A stretch of 64,000 nucleotides of DNA from Acidovorax sp. Leaf160 (GTDB lineage Bacteria > Pseudomonadota > Gammaproteobacteria > Burkholderiales > Burkholderiaceae_C): contig NZ_LMOV01000001.1 in assembly GCF_001424265.1 (NCBI RefSeq), forward strand, positions 125,387 to 189,386, given 5' to 3'. Made by a program: the position numbers and the translations under genes. Shown here piece by piece: positions 8,739 to 17,755 of this stretch; position 1 is the first letter of the stretch; the number at the start of each line of letters is the position of its first letter. The notes under the pieces are model-generated. The model saw only the letters and a list, made by a program, of their open reading frames with translations, did not search any database and was not told the origin of the DNA.

Positions 8739-8779
8739 GTGTAGGCGGAGCGGCCCGGCCGCGCGGGCACTGCGGCCGC

Positions 8780-10261
8780 TTACTGGAACGCCACTTCGGC
8801 GAAGCTGCGCAGCTTGCGGCTGTGCAGCCGGCTGACGCCGCCCTCGCGCAGGATGTCGATGGCCCGCATACCGATGCGCAGATGCTGGTCCACCCGTTCG
8901 CGGTAGAAATGGTTGGCCATGCCAGGCAGCTTGATCTCGCCGTGCAGCGGCTTGTCGGACACGCACAGCAGCGTGCCGTAGGGCACCCGGAAGCGAAAGC
9001 CGTTGGCGGCGATGGTGGCGCTTTCCATGTCCAGCGCCACAGCGCGGCTCTGGCTGAAGCGGCGCTGGGGCATGTTGTCCGGCAGCAGCTCCCAGTTGCG
9101 GTTGTCGGTGCTGGCGACGGTGCCCGTGCGCATGATGCGCTTCAGGTCGGCTTCGGGTACCTGGCTTACGTCGGCCACGGCCTGCTGCAGCGCCAGCTGG
9201 ATCTCGGCCAGCGCCGGAATGGGCACCCAGAGCGGCAGTTCCTCGTCCAGCACATGGTCTTCGCGCACGTAGGCGTGGGCCAGCACGTAGTCGCCCAGCT
9301 GCTGGCTGTTGCGCAGCCCCGCGCAGTGGCCCAGCATCATCCAGGCATGGGGCCGCAGCACCGCAATGTGGTCGGTGATGGTCTTGGCGTTCGACGGGCC
9401 CACGCCGATGTTGACCATGGTGGTGCCGCTGCGGTCGGCGCGCACCAGGTGGTAGGCGGGCATCTGCGGCAGGCGGGGGGGCGGCACGCCCAGGTCGTCG
9501 CCGGCCTCGGCCGCCAGGCCGGTGCGGCGGGTGACCACGTTGCCGGGCTCGATGAAGGCGATGTATTCGCTGTCGGGGTTGGCCATTTCGGCATGGCCCA
9601 GGCGCACGAACTCGTCGATGTAGAACTGGTAGTTGGTGAACAGCACGAAGTTCTGGAACCACTCGGGCGCCGTGCCGGTGTAGTGGCGCAGGCGGTGCAG
9701 CGAATAGTCCACCCGGGGGCCGGTGAAGAGCGACAGCGGCTGCGCTTCGCCCGGCCGTGCCGTCCAGGTGCCGTTGGCGATGCCGTCGTCCATGGCAGCC
9801 AGGTCGGGCAGGTCGAACACGTCGCGCATCAGCATGCGGCGCTCGGGCGTCAGCGAGCCTTCGATGTGGTCGTGCTCGGCGAACGAGAAGTGGATGGGAA
9901 TCGGCTGGTTGCTGATGCCCACTTCCAGCTCCACGTTGTGGCTGGCGCGCAGCAGGCGGAACTGCTCGGCGTAATAGCGCGCGAACAGGTCGGGCCGGGT
10001 CAGCGTGGTTTCATAGCGGCCCGGGCCTTCGACGAAGCCGTAGGCCAGCTGGGTCGCGGCGCGGGCCACGGTCAGGGTCTGCACCCGCACGAACGGGTAG
10101 AACGCCCGCACATGGGAGGGCGGCGTCTCCCCGCCGACGAAGCGCTGCATGGCGTCGCGCAGGTGGCCGATCTGCTGCTGGTAGATGCGCTGGACCTGTG
10201 CCAGCGCCTCGGCGGGATCGGTGTGGAACGTGGGTTCGGTGAAGTCGGGAATCTGGGCCAT
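8780..10261 (-). CDS. amn: AMP nucleosidase
   Basis: A 493-residue enzyme that hydrolyses AMP to adenine and ribose 5-phosphate, regulating adenylate pools. It aligns by eye over its whole length with E. coli Amn (484 residues). Matching segments include RRVDFSLARLRHYTG-like RVDYSLHRLRHYTG, NIGVGPSNAKT, IGHC-GLR, ATDDRNWEL-like STDNRNWELLPD, and the C-terminal phosphorylase block AVALDMESATIAANGFRFR followed by SDKPLHGEIKLPG. The ATG at 10261 fits the family N-terminus. The frame is open to 10324, but that would begin against the stop of the upstream gene, and neither start has a strong ribosome-binding site. A terminator follows the gene. Confidence 0.95.
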   Translation of the reverse strand: MAQIPDFTEPTFHTDPAEALAQVQRIYQQQIGHLRDAMQRFVGGETPPSHVRAFYPFVRVQTLTVARAATQLAYGFVEGPGRYETTLTRPDLFARYYAEQFRLLRASHNVELEVGISNQPIPIHFSFAEHDHIEGSLTPERRMLMRDVFDLPDLAAMDDGIANGTWTARPGEAQPLSLFTGPRVDYSLHRLRHYTGTAPEWFQNFVLFTNYQFYIDEFVRLGHAEMANPDSEYIAFIEPGNVVTRRTGLAAEAGDDLGVPPPRLPQMPAYHLVRADRSGTTMVNIGVGPSNAKTITDHIAVLRPHAWMMLGHCAGLRNSQQLGDYVLAHAYVREDHVLDEELPLWVPIPALAEIQLALQQAVADVSQVPEADLKRIMRTGTVASTDNRNWELLPDNMPQRRFSQSRAVALDMESATIAANGFRFRVPYGTLLCVSDKPLHGEIKLPGMANHFYRERVDQHLRIGMRAIDILREGGVSRLHSRKLRSFAEVAFQ

Positions 10262-10327
10262 GGCGCTATTGTCACGCAGCGCCGGGGCGCCGGCAGGATC
10301 GGGCCGCACCCGCCCGGGGCGCATCGG

Positions 10328-12400
10328 TCAGGCCGGCAGATCCTGCATCCAGCGGCGCGCGCGGGCACCGTCCATGGGCCGCGAGATGCCGTAACCCTGC
10401 GCCAGATCGCAGCCCAGCTGGCGCAGCAGGGCCAGCTGCTCGGGTGTTTCCACGCCTTCGGCCACCGTCCTGAGCTGCAGGCTGCGCCCCAGCTGCACGA
10501 TGGCGGTGACGATCGCCACGTCGTCGTCGCTGCCGGGCGTGTCCATCACGAACGAGCGGTCGATCTTGAGCTTGTCGATCGGGTAGCGCTTGAGGTAGGC
10601 CAGCGAGGAATACCCGGTGCCGAAGTCGTCGATGGAAATGCCCACGCCCAGCGCCCGCAGCGCGCCCAGCGTTTCCCGGGCCTGGTCGGCGTCCTGCATC
10701 AGCACCGACTCGGTGATCTCGATTTCCAGGAAGCGCGGCTCCAGCCCGGTCTGCAGCAGCACGTTGGCGATTTCGCGGGCCACGTCGCGCTGGCGGAACT
10801 CCAGCGCCGACAGGTTGACGGCCACCGGCACGGCGTGCAGGCCGGCATCGTGCCAGGCCTTCAGCTGCCGGCAGGCCTCGTGCATCACCCAGCGGCCGAT
10901 CGGTGCGATGAGCCCGCGCGACTCGGCGATGCCGATGAAGTCGGCTGGCCCGACCAGGCCGCGTTCGGGGTGCTTCCAGCGCACCAGGGCCTCGAAGCCC
11001 ACCAGGCTGCCGTCGTCCACCCGCACCTGGGGCTGGTAGTGCAGCTCGAACGCGCCGGCAAAAATGGCGTCGCGCAGCAGGCGCTCCTGCTGCAGGATCT
11101 CGGTGGCGCGCACTTCCATGCCGGGGGCATAGAACTGCCGGTTGCCGCGCCCGCTGTTCTTGGCCGCATGCATGGCCGCATCGGCCCGGCGCATGAGCTC
11201 GTCGGCGCCTCGGCCGTCTTCGGGAAAAACGCTGATGCCGATCGATGGCGACAGCGAAAGCGGCGTGCCGTCCACATGGAACACGGCACGCATGTCGGCC
11301 AGCAGCTTGTCCGCCACGGTGGCGGCGTCGCCGCGGTTGTGGATGTCGGGCAGCACCACCGCGAACTGGTCGCCCCCCACCCGTGCCACCAGGTCGGAGG
11401 TGCGCACCGTGCCCAGCATGCGGCGGGCCATCTCGCACAGCAGCAGATCGCCCGCCTGGTGGCCGAGCGAGTCGTTCACCGTCTTGAAGTGGTCGAGGTC
11501 CAGGAACAGCACGGCTGCGCGCGCGTGGCGGCGCTGCGCGGTGTCGAGCGTCTTGCCCAGCTGGGCCATCAGGTGCCGGCGGTTGGGCAGCTGGGTCAGG
11601 GTGTCGTGCTGCGACATGAATTCCAGCCGCGCCTGGGCCTGCTTGCGCGCCGTGATGTCGCGCAGCACCGCGATGCGGTAGTCGCCGCCGGGCTCCGGCA
11701 TGTTCTTGCCGACGATCTCCACCGGAATGCGCCGGCCGTCCTTGTGCAGCACCGTCGCTTCGTACAAATGCTCGCGGCCGGCCAGCACGTATTCCTCGGC
11801 CTGCGCGCGGTACTCCTCGCTCACGAAGCCGAGGATGCCGCGGCCCTGCACCTCGGGCAGGGTGTAGCCCATCAGCCTCGTCACGGCGTCGTTCATGTCC
11901 ACCACCCGCCCGTCGCGGTGAAAGACGATGGCCTCCTCGGTGGCGAGCGAGAACTTGCGCATCCGCTCCTCGCTCAGCAGCACCGCCTGTTCCGACAGCC
12001 AGTGATGGGTGATGTCGTTGACCAGCACCAGCACGACCTGCTGCCCGCCCGGCCGGAGGTGGGGCGTGAGCGTGACCTCCACCATGCAGCTGTCTCGTCC
12101 CGGCGGACTCAGCCGCCGCGTGTACTGCACCCGCTCGCCGCTGGCCACCCGGCGTGCGTTCACCTGCACGTCGGCCCAGGCGTCGTCGCCGACGATGTCC
12201 TGCGCCGTGCGGCCGATGATGCCTTCCACGGTGAAGCCGTGCGCGGCCGCATACCCGGTGTTGGCGAACACGCAGCGCAGCTCGGGCAGGGTGTAGCAGG
12301 CCAGCAGCGCGGGAACGGCGTCGGCGACCATGCGCAGCATCGACTCGTCGGTCCAGCTCTGCCAATCGGCGGTCGTGTCAGCGTGGGTGGTGTCTGGCAT
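10328..12400 (-). CDS. PAS-PAS-GGDEF-EAL cyclic-di-GMP protein with degenerate GGDEF motif
   Basis: A 690-residue soluble signalling protein. Two PAS-type sensor regions (about 20-135 and 145-255, the second with KDGRRIPVEI and an IAVLRDIT end) precede a GGDEF domain (about 260-425) and an EAL domain (about 435-685). The GGDEF signature reads GGDQF at 342-346, so the fourth residue is Gln instead of Glu. The DLDHFK metal segment (301-306) is intact. The EAL domain keeps EALVRW (470-475), the Asn of AVNLS, EIEITES, DDFGTGYSS (591-599), LKIDRSFV and AEGVET. It is therefore most likely an active c-di-GMP phosphodiesterase whose GGDEF part is weak, inactive or GTP-sensing. No transmembrane segment is seen. 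Divergent from dbpA. Confidence 0.9.
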   Translation of the reverse strand: MPDTTHADTTADWQSWTDESMLRMVADAVPALLACYTLPELRCVFANTGYAAAHGFTVEGIIGRTAQDIVGDDAWADVQVNARRVASGERVQYTRRLSPPGRDSCMVEVTLTPHLRPGGQQVVLVLVNDITHHWLSEQAVLLSEERMRKFSLATEEAIVFHRDGRVVDMNDAVTRLMGYTLPEVQGRGILGFVSEEYRAQAEEYVLAGREHLYEATVLHKDGRRIPVEIVGKNMPEPGGDYRIAVLRDITARKQAQARLEFMSQHDTLTQLPNRRHLMAQLGKTLDTAQRRHARAAVLFLDLDHFKTVNDSLGHQAGDLLLCEMARRMLGTVRTSDLVARVGGDQFAVVLPDIHNRGDAATVADKLLADMRAVFHVDGTPLSLSPSIGISVFPEDGRGADELMRRADAAMHAAKNSGRGNRQFYAPGMEVRATEILQQERLLRDAIFAGAFELHYQPQVRVDDGSLVGFEALVRWKHPERGLVGPADFIGIAESRGLIAPIGRWVMHEACRQLKAWHDAGLHAVPVAVNLSALEFRQRDVAREIANVLLQTGLEPRFLEIEITESVLMQDADQARETLGALRALGVGISIDDFGTGYSSLAYLKRYPIDKLKIDRSFVMDTPGSDDDVAIVTAIVQLGRSLQLRTVAEGVETPEQLALLRQLGCDLAQGYGISRPMDGARARRWMQDLPA

Positions 12401-12527
12401 GGGTGGTTCGGTCTGCCGGACTTATAGCCCATCGCCATGCGGCTGTGCAGCGTGCAAGCCCTCGAATCGGCCCGGCAACGGGCCGGCAGGCCCGGACGGC
12501 ATCGCCTCCGCGCCGGATAATCGGCAT

Positions 12528-13922
12528 ATGACTACCCCTTCCGCCGATTTCGGCACCTTGCCCCTGGCTCCTGCCACCCTCGCCAACCTGCAGCAGCTGG
12601 GTTACACGCAGATGACGGCCATCCAGGCGGCTGCCCTGCCAGCTGCGTTGCAGGGGCGCGACCTGATCGCGCAATCCAGCACCGGCAGCGGCAAGACCGC
12701 CGCTTTCGGCCTGGCCCTGCTGGACCGGCTCAACCCGCGCCACTTCGGCGTGCAGGCGCTGGTGCTGTGCCCCACGCGCGAGCTGGCCGACCAGGTCACC
12801 ACCGAGATCCGCCGCCTGGCCCGCGCCCAGGACAACATCAAGGTCGTCACCCTGTGCGGCGGCGTGCCGCTGCGCGGGCAGATCGCCAGCCTGGAGCACG
12901 GCGCGCATGTCGTCGTCGGCACGCCCGGCCGGGTGATGGACCACCTGGACCGCAGCACGCTGGACGTGCAGGGCCTGAAGACCCTGGTGCTGGACGAGGC
13001 CGACCGCATGCTGGACATGGGCTTCTTCGACGACATCGCCAAGGTGGCGCGCCAGTGCCCGGCCGATCGGCAGACGCTGCTGTTTTCGGCCACCTACCCG
13101 GAAGGCATCGAGCGCATCGCCCGCCAGTTCATGAAGTCGCCCCAGCAGATCACGGTGCAGGCGCAGCACAGCGCCGGCAAGATCGCCCAGCGCTGGTACG
13201 AGGTCAAGGAAGGCGAGCGCCTGCATGCCGTGTCGCAGCTGCTCAACCACTTCCGGCCCGAATCGGCCATCGCCTTCTGCAACACCAAGCAGCAGTGCCG
13301 CGACCTGGTGGACGTGCTGCGCGGGCAGGGCTTCAGCGCCCTCGCGCTCTACGGCGACCTGGAGCAGCGCGACCGCGACCAGGTGCTGGTGCAGTTCGCC
13401 AACCGCAGCGCCACGGTGCTGGTGGCCACGGACGTGGCCGCGCGCGGTCTCGACATCGCCCAACTGCAGGCCGTCATCAACGTGGACGTGACGCCCGACC
13501 CGGAAATCCACATCCACCGCATCGGCCGCACCGGCCGGGCCGACGCCGAGGGCCTGGCGCTGAGCCTGGCAAGCCTGCCCGAGATGGGCAGCGTGGGCAA
13601 GATCGAGCAGCTGCAGGGCCGGGAATCCGAATGGCATCCGCTGTCCGAACTGACCGCTGCGCCCGGCGGCCCGCTGCTGCCGCCCATGGCCACGGTGCAG
13701 ATCGTGGGCGGGCGCAAGGAGAAGATCCGCGCGGGCGACGTGCTGGGCGCGCTGACCGGCGAGATGGGCTTCACGCGCGAGCAGGTCGGCAAGATCAACG
13801 TGAACGAGTTTTCCACCTACGTGGCGGTGCAGCGCGACATCGCCGCCGAGGTGGCGCGGCGCCTGTCGGCCGGCCGGGTCAAGGGCAAGCTGGTGCGGGC
13901 CCGGCTGGTGGGCGACGACTGA
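12528..13922 (+). CDS. dbpA: ATP-dependent RNA helicase DbpA
   Basis: A 464-residue DEAD-box helicase. Motifs are in order: Q-motif region (GYTQMTAIQ), Walker A (SSTGSGKT), PTRELA, TPGR, DEAD (VLDEADRMLDMGF), SAT (LLFSATYP), then ATDVAARGLD and HRIGRTGR. The C-terminal about 75 residues (TVQIVGGRKEKIRAGDVLGAL...FSTYVAV) form the RRM-like DbpA domain that recognises hairpin 92 of 23S rRNA, so it acts in late 50S assembly. The ATG at 12528 gives the family length; the frame is open further upstream without coding character. Divergent from the GGDEF-EAL gene with a 127-bp gap. Confidence 0.94.
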   Translation: MTTPSADFGTLPLAPATLANLQQLGYTQMTAIQAAALPAALQGRDLIAQSSTGSGKTAAFGLALLDRLNPRHFGVQALVLCPTRELADQVTTEIRRLARAQDNIKVVTLCGGVPLRGQIASLEHGAHVVVGTPGRVMDHLDRSTLDVQGLKTLVLDEADRMLDMGFFDDIAKVARQCPADRQTLLFSATYPEGIERIARQFMKSPQQITVQAQHSAGKIAQRWYEVKEGERLHAVSQLLNHFRPESAIAFCNTKQQCRDLVDVLRGQGFSALALYGDLEQRDRDQVLVQFANRSATVLVATDVAARGLDIAQLQAVINVDVTPDPEIHIHRIGRTGRADAEGLALSLASLPEMGSVGKIEQLQGRESEWHPLSELTAAPGGPLLPPMATVQIVGGRKEKIRAGDVLGALTGEMGFTREQVGKINVNEFSTYVAVQRDIAAEVARRLSAGRVKGKLVRARLVGDD

Positions 13923-13985
13923 TCTGACGGCCGGGGCGCCGGGCCACCCCCAGGGTTAGCCCGGAGGCCCTCGACGGGCGCCCCG

Positions 13986-14018
13986 GTCTAGACTGCAACT
14001 CATCTAGAGGAGTAGATG
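13986..14018 (+). promoter_or_regulatory. candidate GntR-family operator overlapping the leader of the gntR-type gene
   Basis: GTCTAGAC at 13986-13993 is a perfect match to the GTNTANAC consensus of HutC/GntR-subfamily operators. A second TCTAGA lies at 14003-14008, and CATCTA (14001) pairs with TAGATG (ending 14018) as an inverted repeat across the ribosome-binding site. CTAG is rare in this kind of genome, so two copies within 22 bp is notable. Placement just ahead of the regulator's ATG suggests autorepression. Binding itself is inferred. Confidence 0.6.
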
Positions 14019-14019
14019 A

Positions 14020-14796
14020 ATGCAGCAAACCAGCGACCCAGCCGGAGTGGTCGATCATCCCGGCCTGGCCCGTTACGCCGCACTGGCCGCCGCGCTGCGC
14101 CAACGCGTGGTGCGCGGCGAATGGCTGCCCGGCAGCGCCTTGCCCGCCGAGCAGGCCCTGGCTGCGGAGCACGGCGTGGCGCTGGGCACGCTGCGCCGGG
14201 CGCTGGAGCTGCTGGTGGAGCAGGGGCTGATCGAGCGCATCCACGGCAAGGGCACCTTCGTGCGCAGCGGCATCGCGGGCGCATCCACGCTGCGCTTCTT
14301 CCGCTTCGGCGAAGGCGTGGCGGGGCAGCTGCCGGCATCGCGCATCCTGTCGCGCACCGTGCTGGCTGCGCCCGCCGACGCCGCCCGCGCGCTGGGCCTG
14401 GCGCCGGGCGAAACCGCGCTGCGCCTGCAGCGGCTGCGGCTCATCGATGGAGAGCCCTGCCTGCTGGAGCACATCTGGCTGCCGCTGGATCTCTTCGACG
14501 CGCTGGCGCCCCGGGAGGACGCTCCTGCCGCCGCCGATGCCGACGCTCCCCACGACTGGCCCGCGCTGCTCTACCCCTTCTATGCCAGCCGCTGCGGCGT
14601 GCATGTGCAGCGCGCGGTGGACGACATCGGCTTTGGCGTGCTGACGGCGCCCCAGGCCCGCAGCCTGGGGCTGGCAGCCGGCCACCCCTGCGCCGTCGTC
14701 ACCCGCCGGGCCACCGACCTGGCCGGGCGCTGCGTCGAGTGGCGCGTCACGCGCGGCGACGCCCACGCCTTCCATTACAGCGTCACGCTGACCTGA
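14020..14796 (+). CDS. GntR-family (HutC/UTRA type) transcriptional regulator
   Basis: A 258-residue repressor-type protein. Residues about 15-85 form the winged helix-turn-helix (LRQRVVRGEWLPGSALPAEQ..LA...GVALGTLRRALELL..QGLIERIHGKGTFV), and residues about 95-255 the UTRA effector-binding domain. The ATG at 14020 has AGAGGAG seven bases upstream. An ATG four bases earlier is in the wrong frame. It is followed in the same direction by a solute-binding protein and an amidohydrolase, so I infer that it senses their substrate and represses the unit through the TCTAGA-containing sites in its leader. Confidence 0.9.
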   Translation: MQQTSDPAGVVDHPGLARYAALAAALRQRVVRGEWLPGSALPAEQALAAEHGVALGTLRRALELLVEQGLIERIHGKGTFVRSGIAGASTLRFFRFGEGVAGQLPASRILSRTVLAAPADAARALGLAPGETALRLQRLRLIDGEPCLLEHIWLPLDLFDALAPREDAPAAADADAPHDWPALLYPFYASRCGVHVQRAVDDIGFGVLTAPQARSLGLAAGHPCAVVTRRATDLAGRCVEWRVTRGDAHAFHYSVTLT

Positions 14797-14845
14797 ATCG
14801 CCATCCCGCCCCCTTGCCAGCATCCGCATTCCCAGGAGCCCTGCC

Positions 14846-15850
14846 ATGCCCGTTCCATCCCGTCTTCCCACCCGCCGCCTGATGCTGGGCGGGGCCGGGG
14901 CCGCGCTCGCCGCCCCCTGGATCGCCGCCCGCGCGCAGCCTGCGCAGTCCATCGCGGGCGGTCGGCCGATCACCCTGGTGGTGTCCTACCCCGCCGGTGG
15001 CGGCGCCGATCTGATGGCACGCATCCTCGCCCCCAAGCTCGGGGAAGCACTGGGCCAGAGCGTCGTGGTGGACAACAAGCCCGGTGCCAGCGGCCAGATC
15101 GCCGCCGCCCAGGTGGCCCGCGCCACGCCGGATGGCGCCACGCTGCTGCTGGATGCGTCCTCCTTCGCCGTCAACCCGTCGCTCTACCCCAAGATGGCGT
15201 ACGACTCCGCCAAGGCGTTCACGCCGCTGGCGGTGCTGGCCACCTTTCCGAACGTGCTCGTGTGCTCGGCCGGCTTCCAGGCGCGCAGCGTGCAGGACGT
15301 GATCGCCCTGGCGCGCGCCCAGCCGGGCAGCGTGGCCTATGCGTCGTCGGGCAACGGCTCGGCCCAGCACCTGGCGGGCGCGCTGTTCGAGGAGCGGGCC
15401 GCCGTGCAGCTCTCCCACATTCCCTACCGGGGCGGCGGCCCGGCCATGAACGACGTGATGGCCGGCCAGGTGCCGCTGTTCTTCGCCAACGTGGCGTCCG
15501 CGCTCGGCCACATCCGCGCGGGCAAGATGCGGGCGCTGGCCGTCACCTCCGCGCTGCGCGCCCGCTCGCTGCCCGACGTGCCGACCATGGCCGAAGTGGG
15601 CGTGCGCAAGTACGAGGTGCTGGAGTGGAATCCGGTGCTGGCCCCGGCGGGGCTGCCGGCCGACGTGCAGGCCAGGCTGGCGGACGCGATCCGCCGGGCA
15701 CTGGCCGACCCGGAGGTGCTGTCGCGCATCCGCTCGCTGGGCGGCGACGTGTTCCCCGATGCCTCGCCCGCTGCCGCGGCACGCTTCATCCAGGGGCAAC
15801 GCGCGCTGTGGGCCGACGTGGTGCTCGACCGCAAGATCTCCGTCGGGTGA
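14846..15850 (+). CDS. Bug/TctC-family periplasmic solute-binding protein
   Basis: A 334-residue binding protein of the tripartite tricarboxylate transporter (Bug) family. The N-terminus has a twin-arginine-like signal (TRRLMLGGAGAALAAPW) with cleavage probably after ARAQ or AQP. The body shows the family blocks VSYPAGGGADLMAR, VVDNKPGASG, AYASSGNGSAQHLAG, PYRGGGPAMNDVMAGQ and DVPTMAE. No TctA/TctB membrane genes are present nearby, which is common for these orphan receptors in Burkholderiales. It sits between the GntR regulator and an amidohydrolase, and I infer it captures a carboxylated substrate for that enzyme. Confidence 0.9.
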   Translation: MPVPSRLPTRRLMLGGAGAALAAPWIAARAQPAQSIAGGRPITLVVSYPAGGGADLMARILAPKLGEALGQSVVVDNKPGASGQIAAAQVARATPDGATLLLDASSFAVNPSLYPKMAYDSAKAFTPLAVLATFPNVLVCSAGFQARSVQDVIALARAQPGSVAYASSGNGSAQHLAGALFEERAAVQLSHIPYRGGGPAMNDVMAGQVPLFFANVASALGHIRAGKMRALAVTSALRARSLPDVPTMAEVGVRKYEVLEWNPVLAPAGLPADVQARLADAIRRALADPEVLSRIRSLGGDVFPDASPAAAARFIQGQRALWADVVLDRKISVG

Positions 15851-15854
15851 TTCG

Positions 15855-16673
15855 ATGGAGGAAGCAGCGCGAGATTTGACGCCTTCGCCGGACGGGGGCT
15901 GCTGGGATGCCCATGTCCACGTCTTCCGCGCCGATGCGCCCGTGCAGGCCGGCCACTACCGGCCCGGGCACTTTCCGCTCGAGCGCTTCGAAGCCGAAGC
16001 CGCCGCCTGCGGCGTGCGGCACCTGGTGCTGGTGCAGCCCAGCGTCTACGGCACCGACAACACCGTCATGCTCGAGGCGCTGGCCGCGCGGCCCGGCCGC
16101 CACCGCGGCGTGGCGGTGGTCGATGCCGGCGTGACCGATGCCGAACTGGACCGCATGCACGCGCTGGGTGTGCGCGGCGTGCGCTTCAACCGCGTCTCGC
16201 CGGTGGGCAACGGGCAGGCCGCGTTCCTGGCCCTGGCGCCCCGCCTGCGGCAACGCGGCTGGCATGTGCAGTGGTACGCCGGGCCGCAGCACCTGGCGGA
16301 GATCTCCGCGCTGCACGAGACCGCCGGCATCACCTGCGTGCTGGACCATCTGGCCGGCATGCACGCCGGGTTGGCGCAGGACGATCCAGCCTGGGGCGAC
16401 CTGGCCGCGCTGGCCGGGCAGGGCGCCTGGATCAAGCTGTCGGGCTGGTACCGGCTCGGCTGCCAGGCGCCCTACGCCGCGCTGCACGCCGCCCTCCGCC
16501 GCGTGGCGGCGCTGGCGCCGGGGCGGCTGGTCTGGGGCTCGGACTGGCCGCACACCGCATTCGCGCCCGATGCGCTGCCGGCCTATGCCTCGGTCTGGCA
16601 GCCGGTGGCCGAGGCGCTGGCGGCGCCCGAAGCCGCGGCGGCCCGCCGGGACGCGGCACGGCTCTACGCCTGA
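15855..16673 (+). CDS. amidohydrolase-2 family metal hydrolase (2-pyrone-4,6-dicarboxylate lactonase-like)
   Basis: A 272-residue TIM-barrel hydrolase. It has the N-terminal WDAHVHVF metal motif, PSVYGTDN, a GVRGVRFNRVS block, CVLDHLAGMH, IKLSGWYRL and VWGSDWPHT with the terminal metal aspartate. These features resemble LigI-like lactonases and related dicarboxylate or lactone hydrolases. It begins four bases after the stop of the binding-protein gene, so the two are co-transcribed. The start lacks a strong ribosome-binding site, consistent with coupling. The exact substrate is not determinable; a lactone or carboxylate from aromatic breakdown is plausible. Confidence 0.83.
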   Translation: MEEAARDLTPSPDGGCWDAHVHVFRADAPVQAGHYRPGHFPLERFEAEAAACGVRHLVLVQPSVYGTDNTVMLEALAARPGRHRGVAVVDAGVTDAELDRMHALGVRGVRFNRVSPVGNGQAAFLALAPRLRQRGWHVQWYAGPQHLAEISALHETAGITCVLDHLAGMHAGLAQDDPAWGDLAALAGQGAWIKLSGWYRLGCQAPYAALHAALRRVAALAPGRLVWGSDWPHTAFAPDALPAYASVWQPVAEALAAPEAAAARRDAARLYA

Positions 16674-16735
16674 CGGGCCGGCCGTCCGGGTGGGCGGCGG
16701 GCCCGGTGGCGCAGGCAGAATGACGGCCACTGCCG

Positions 16736-17755
16736 ATGCCCCCAGAACCGTCCATGCCCCCACCTGCCCCTTCCGCATCACCGGCCGCGGTGTCCGCCAT
16801 CGCACCGCGCACGCTGCTCTGGGCGTCGGTCGGCGTGGCGCTGGTCACCATCGTGATGAAGACGATGGCCTGGCACCTCACCGGGTCGGTCGGCCTGCTG
16901 TCCGATGCGCTCGAATCCTTCGTCAACCTGGCGGGGGCGGTGTTCGCCCTGGCCATGGTGACGGTGGCCGCGCGCCCGGCCGATGACGACCATCCGTATG
17001 GCCACCACAAGGCCGAATATTTCTCGTCAGGCTTCGAGGGCATCCTGATCGTCGGCGCCTCGGCCGCCATCTTCTGGGCGGCGGCGCACCGCATCACCGA
17101 GCCGCAGCCGCTGGAGCAGGTCGGCTGGGGGCTGGCCCTCTCGGTCGCCAGCTCGGCGCTCAACGGGCTGCTGGCCTGGCTCATGTTCCGCTCGGCGCGG
17201 GTGTACCGATCGGTCGCGCTGGAGGGCGACGCCCGCCACCTGGTCACCGATGTGTGGACGTCCGCCGGCGTGGTGATCGGCATTGGCGCGGCCAGCCTGA
17301 CCGGCTGGCTGTGGCTGGACCCGCTGGTGGCCATGGCGGTGGCGCTGAACATTCTGAAAGAGGGCATGCACATGGTCTGGCGCGCTTCGCAGGGGCTGAT
17401 GGACGCCGCCATCGAGCCCGAGGCGCAAGCCGCCATCGACGCCGCGCTGCAGACCTTCGCGCAGCGCGAGCCGGCCCTGCGTTTCGACCACCTCGTCACC
17501 CGCCAGGCGGGCCAGCGGCGCTTCGCCGGCATGCACCTGCATGTGCCGGCCGACTGGAGCCTGGGCCGCGCGGCGCAGTTGCGTGGCGCCGTCGAAGCCG
17601 CGCTGATGCGCGCCGTGCCCGGTTTGCGCGTGACCATCGAGCTGCTGCCCGTGGGGGTGGAGGCCTACCGGGACGGCGACACCGTCCAGAGCAGCCAGAA
17701 CGACCGGAACGACCGGAACGACCGCAACAATCACAACCATCAGGAGGGTTCATGA
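16736..17755 (+). CDS. cation diffusion facilitator (metal efflux) with Asn/Asp/His-rich tail
   Basis: A 339-residue inner-membrane CDF transporter with about five to six visible membrane helices (residues 25-215) and a cytosolic ferredoxin-like domain (about 225-310). Site-A residues sit in [11 protein letters not shown] and site-B residues in [27 protein letters not shown] is the CDF histidine-rich loop. It likely exports Fe(II), Zn(II) or a related ion by H+ antiport. The last 15 residues are unusual: three Asn-Asp-Arg units, encoded by a 9-bp tandem repeat, followed by an Asn/His stretch. The stop overlaps the dtd start (ATGA), so the two genes are co-transcribed. The specific metal is uncertain. 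Confidence 0.88.
   Translation: MPPEPSMPPPAPSASPAAVSAIAPRTLLWASVGVALVTIVMKTMAWHLTGSVGLLSDALESFVNLAGAVFALAMVTVAARPADDDHPYGHHKAEYFSSGFEGILIVGASAAIFWAAAHRITEPQPLEQVGWGLALSVASSALNGLLAWLMFRSARVYRSVALEGDARHLVTDVWTSAGVVIGIGAASLTGWLWLDPLVAMAVALNILKEGMHMVWRASQGLMDAAIEPEAQAAIDAALQTFAQREPALRFDHLVTRQAGQRRFAGMHLHVPADWSLGRAAQLRGAVEAALMRAVPGLRVTIELLPVGVEAYRDGDTVQSSQNDRNDRNDRNNHNHQEGS
17698..17724 (+). repeat. 9-bp tandem repeat (three units) in the CDF gene tail
   Basis: GAACGACCG is repeated three times without mismatch (17698, 17707, 17716) and encodes Asn-Asp-Arg units at the transporter's C-terminus. A unit change would alter tail length without a frameshift. A related AACGACC/CGAACGA run occurs just before the ATPase gene at 42310-42340. 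Confidence 0.8.

Noticed and set aside
8822-12427. 1201-codon open frame on the plus strand
   Set aside because: It is antisense to amn and the GGDEF-EAL gene, both of which have full sets of family motifs; its translation is low-complexity Ala/Gly/His-rich text typical of shadow frames in high-GC DNA.
14016-14882. open frame starting at the ATG four bases before the GntR start
   Set aside because: Wrong frame; translation is Arg/Ala/Pro-rich and lacks the helix-turn-helix seen in the accepted frame.
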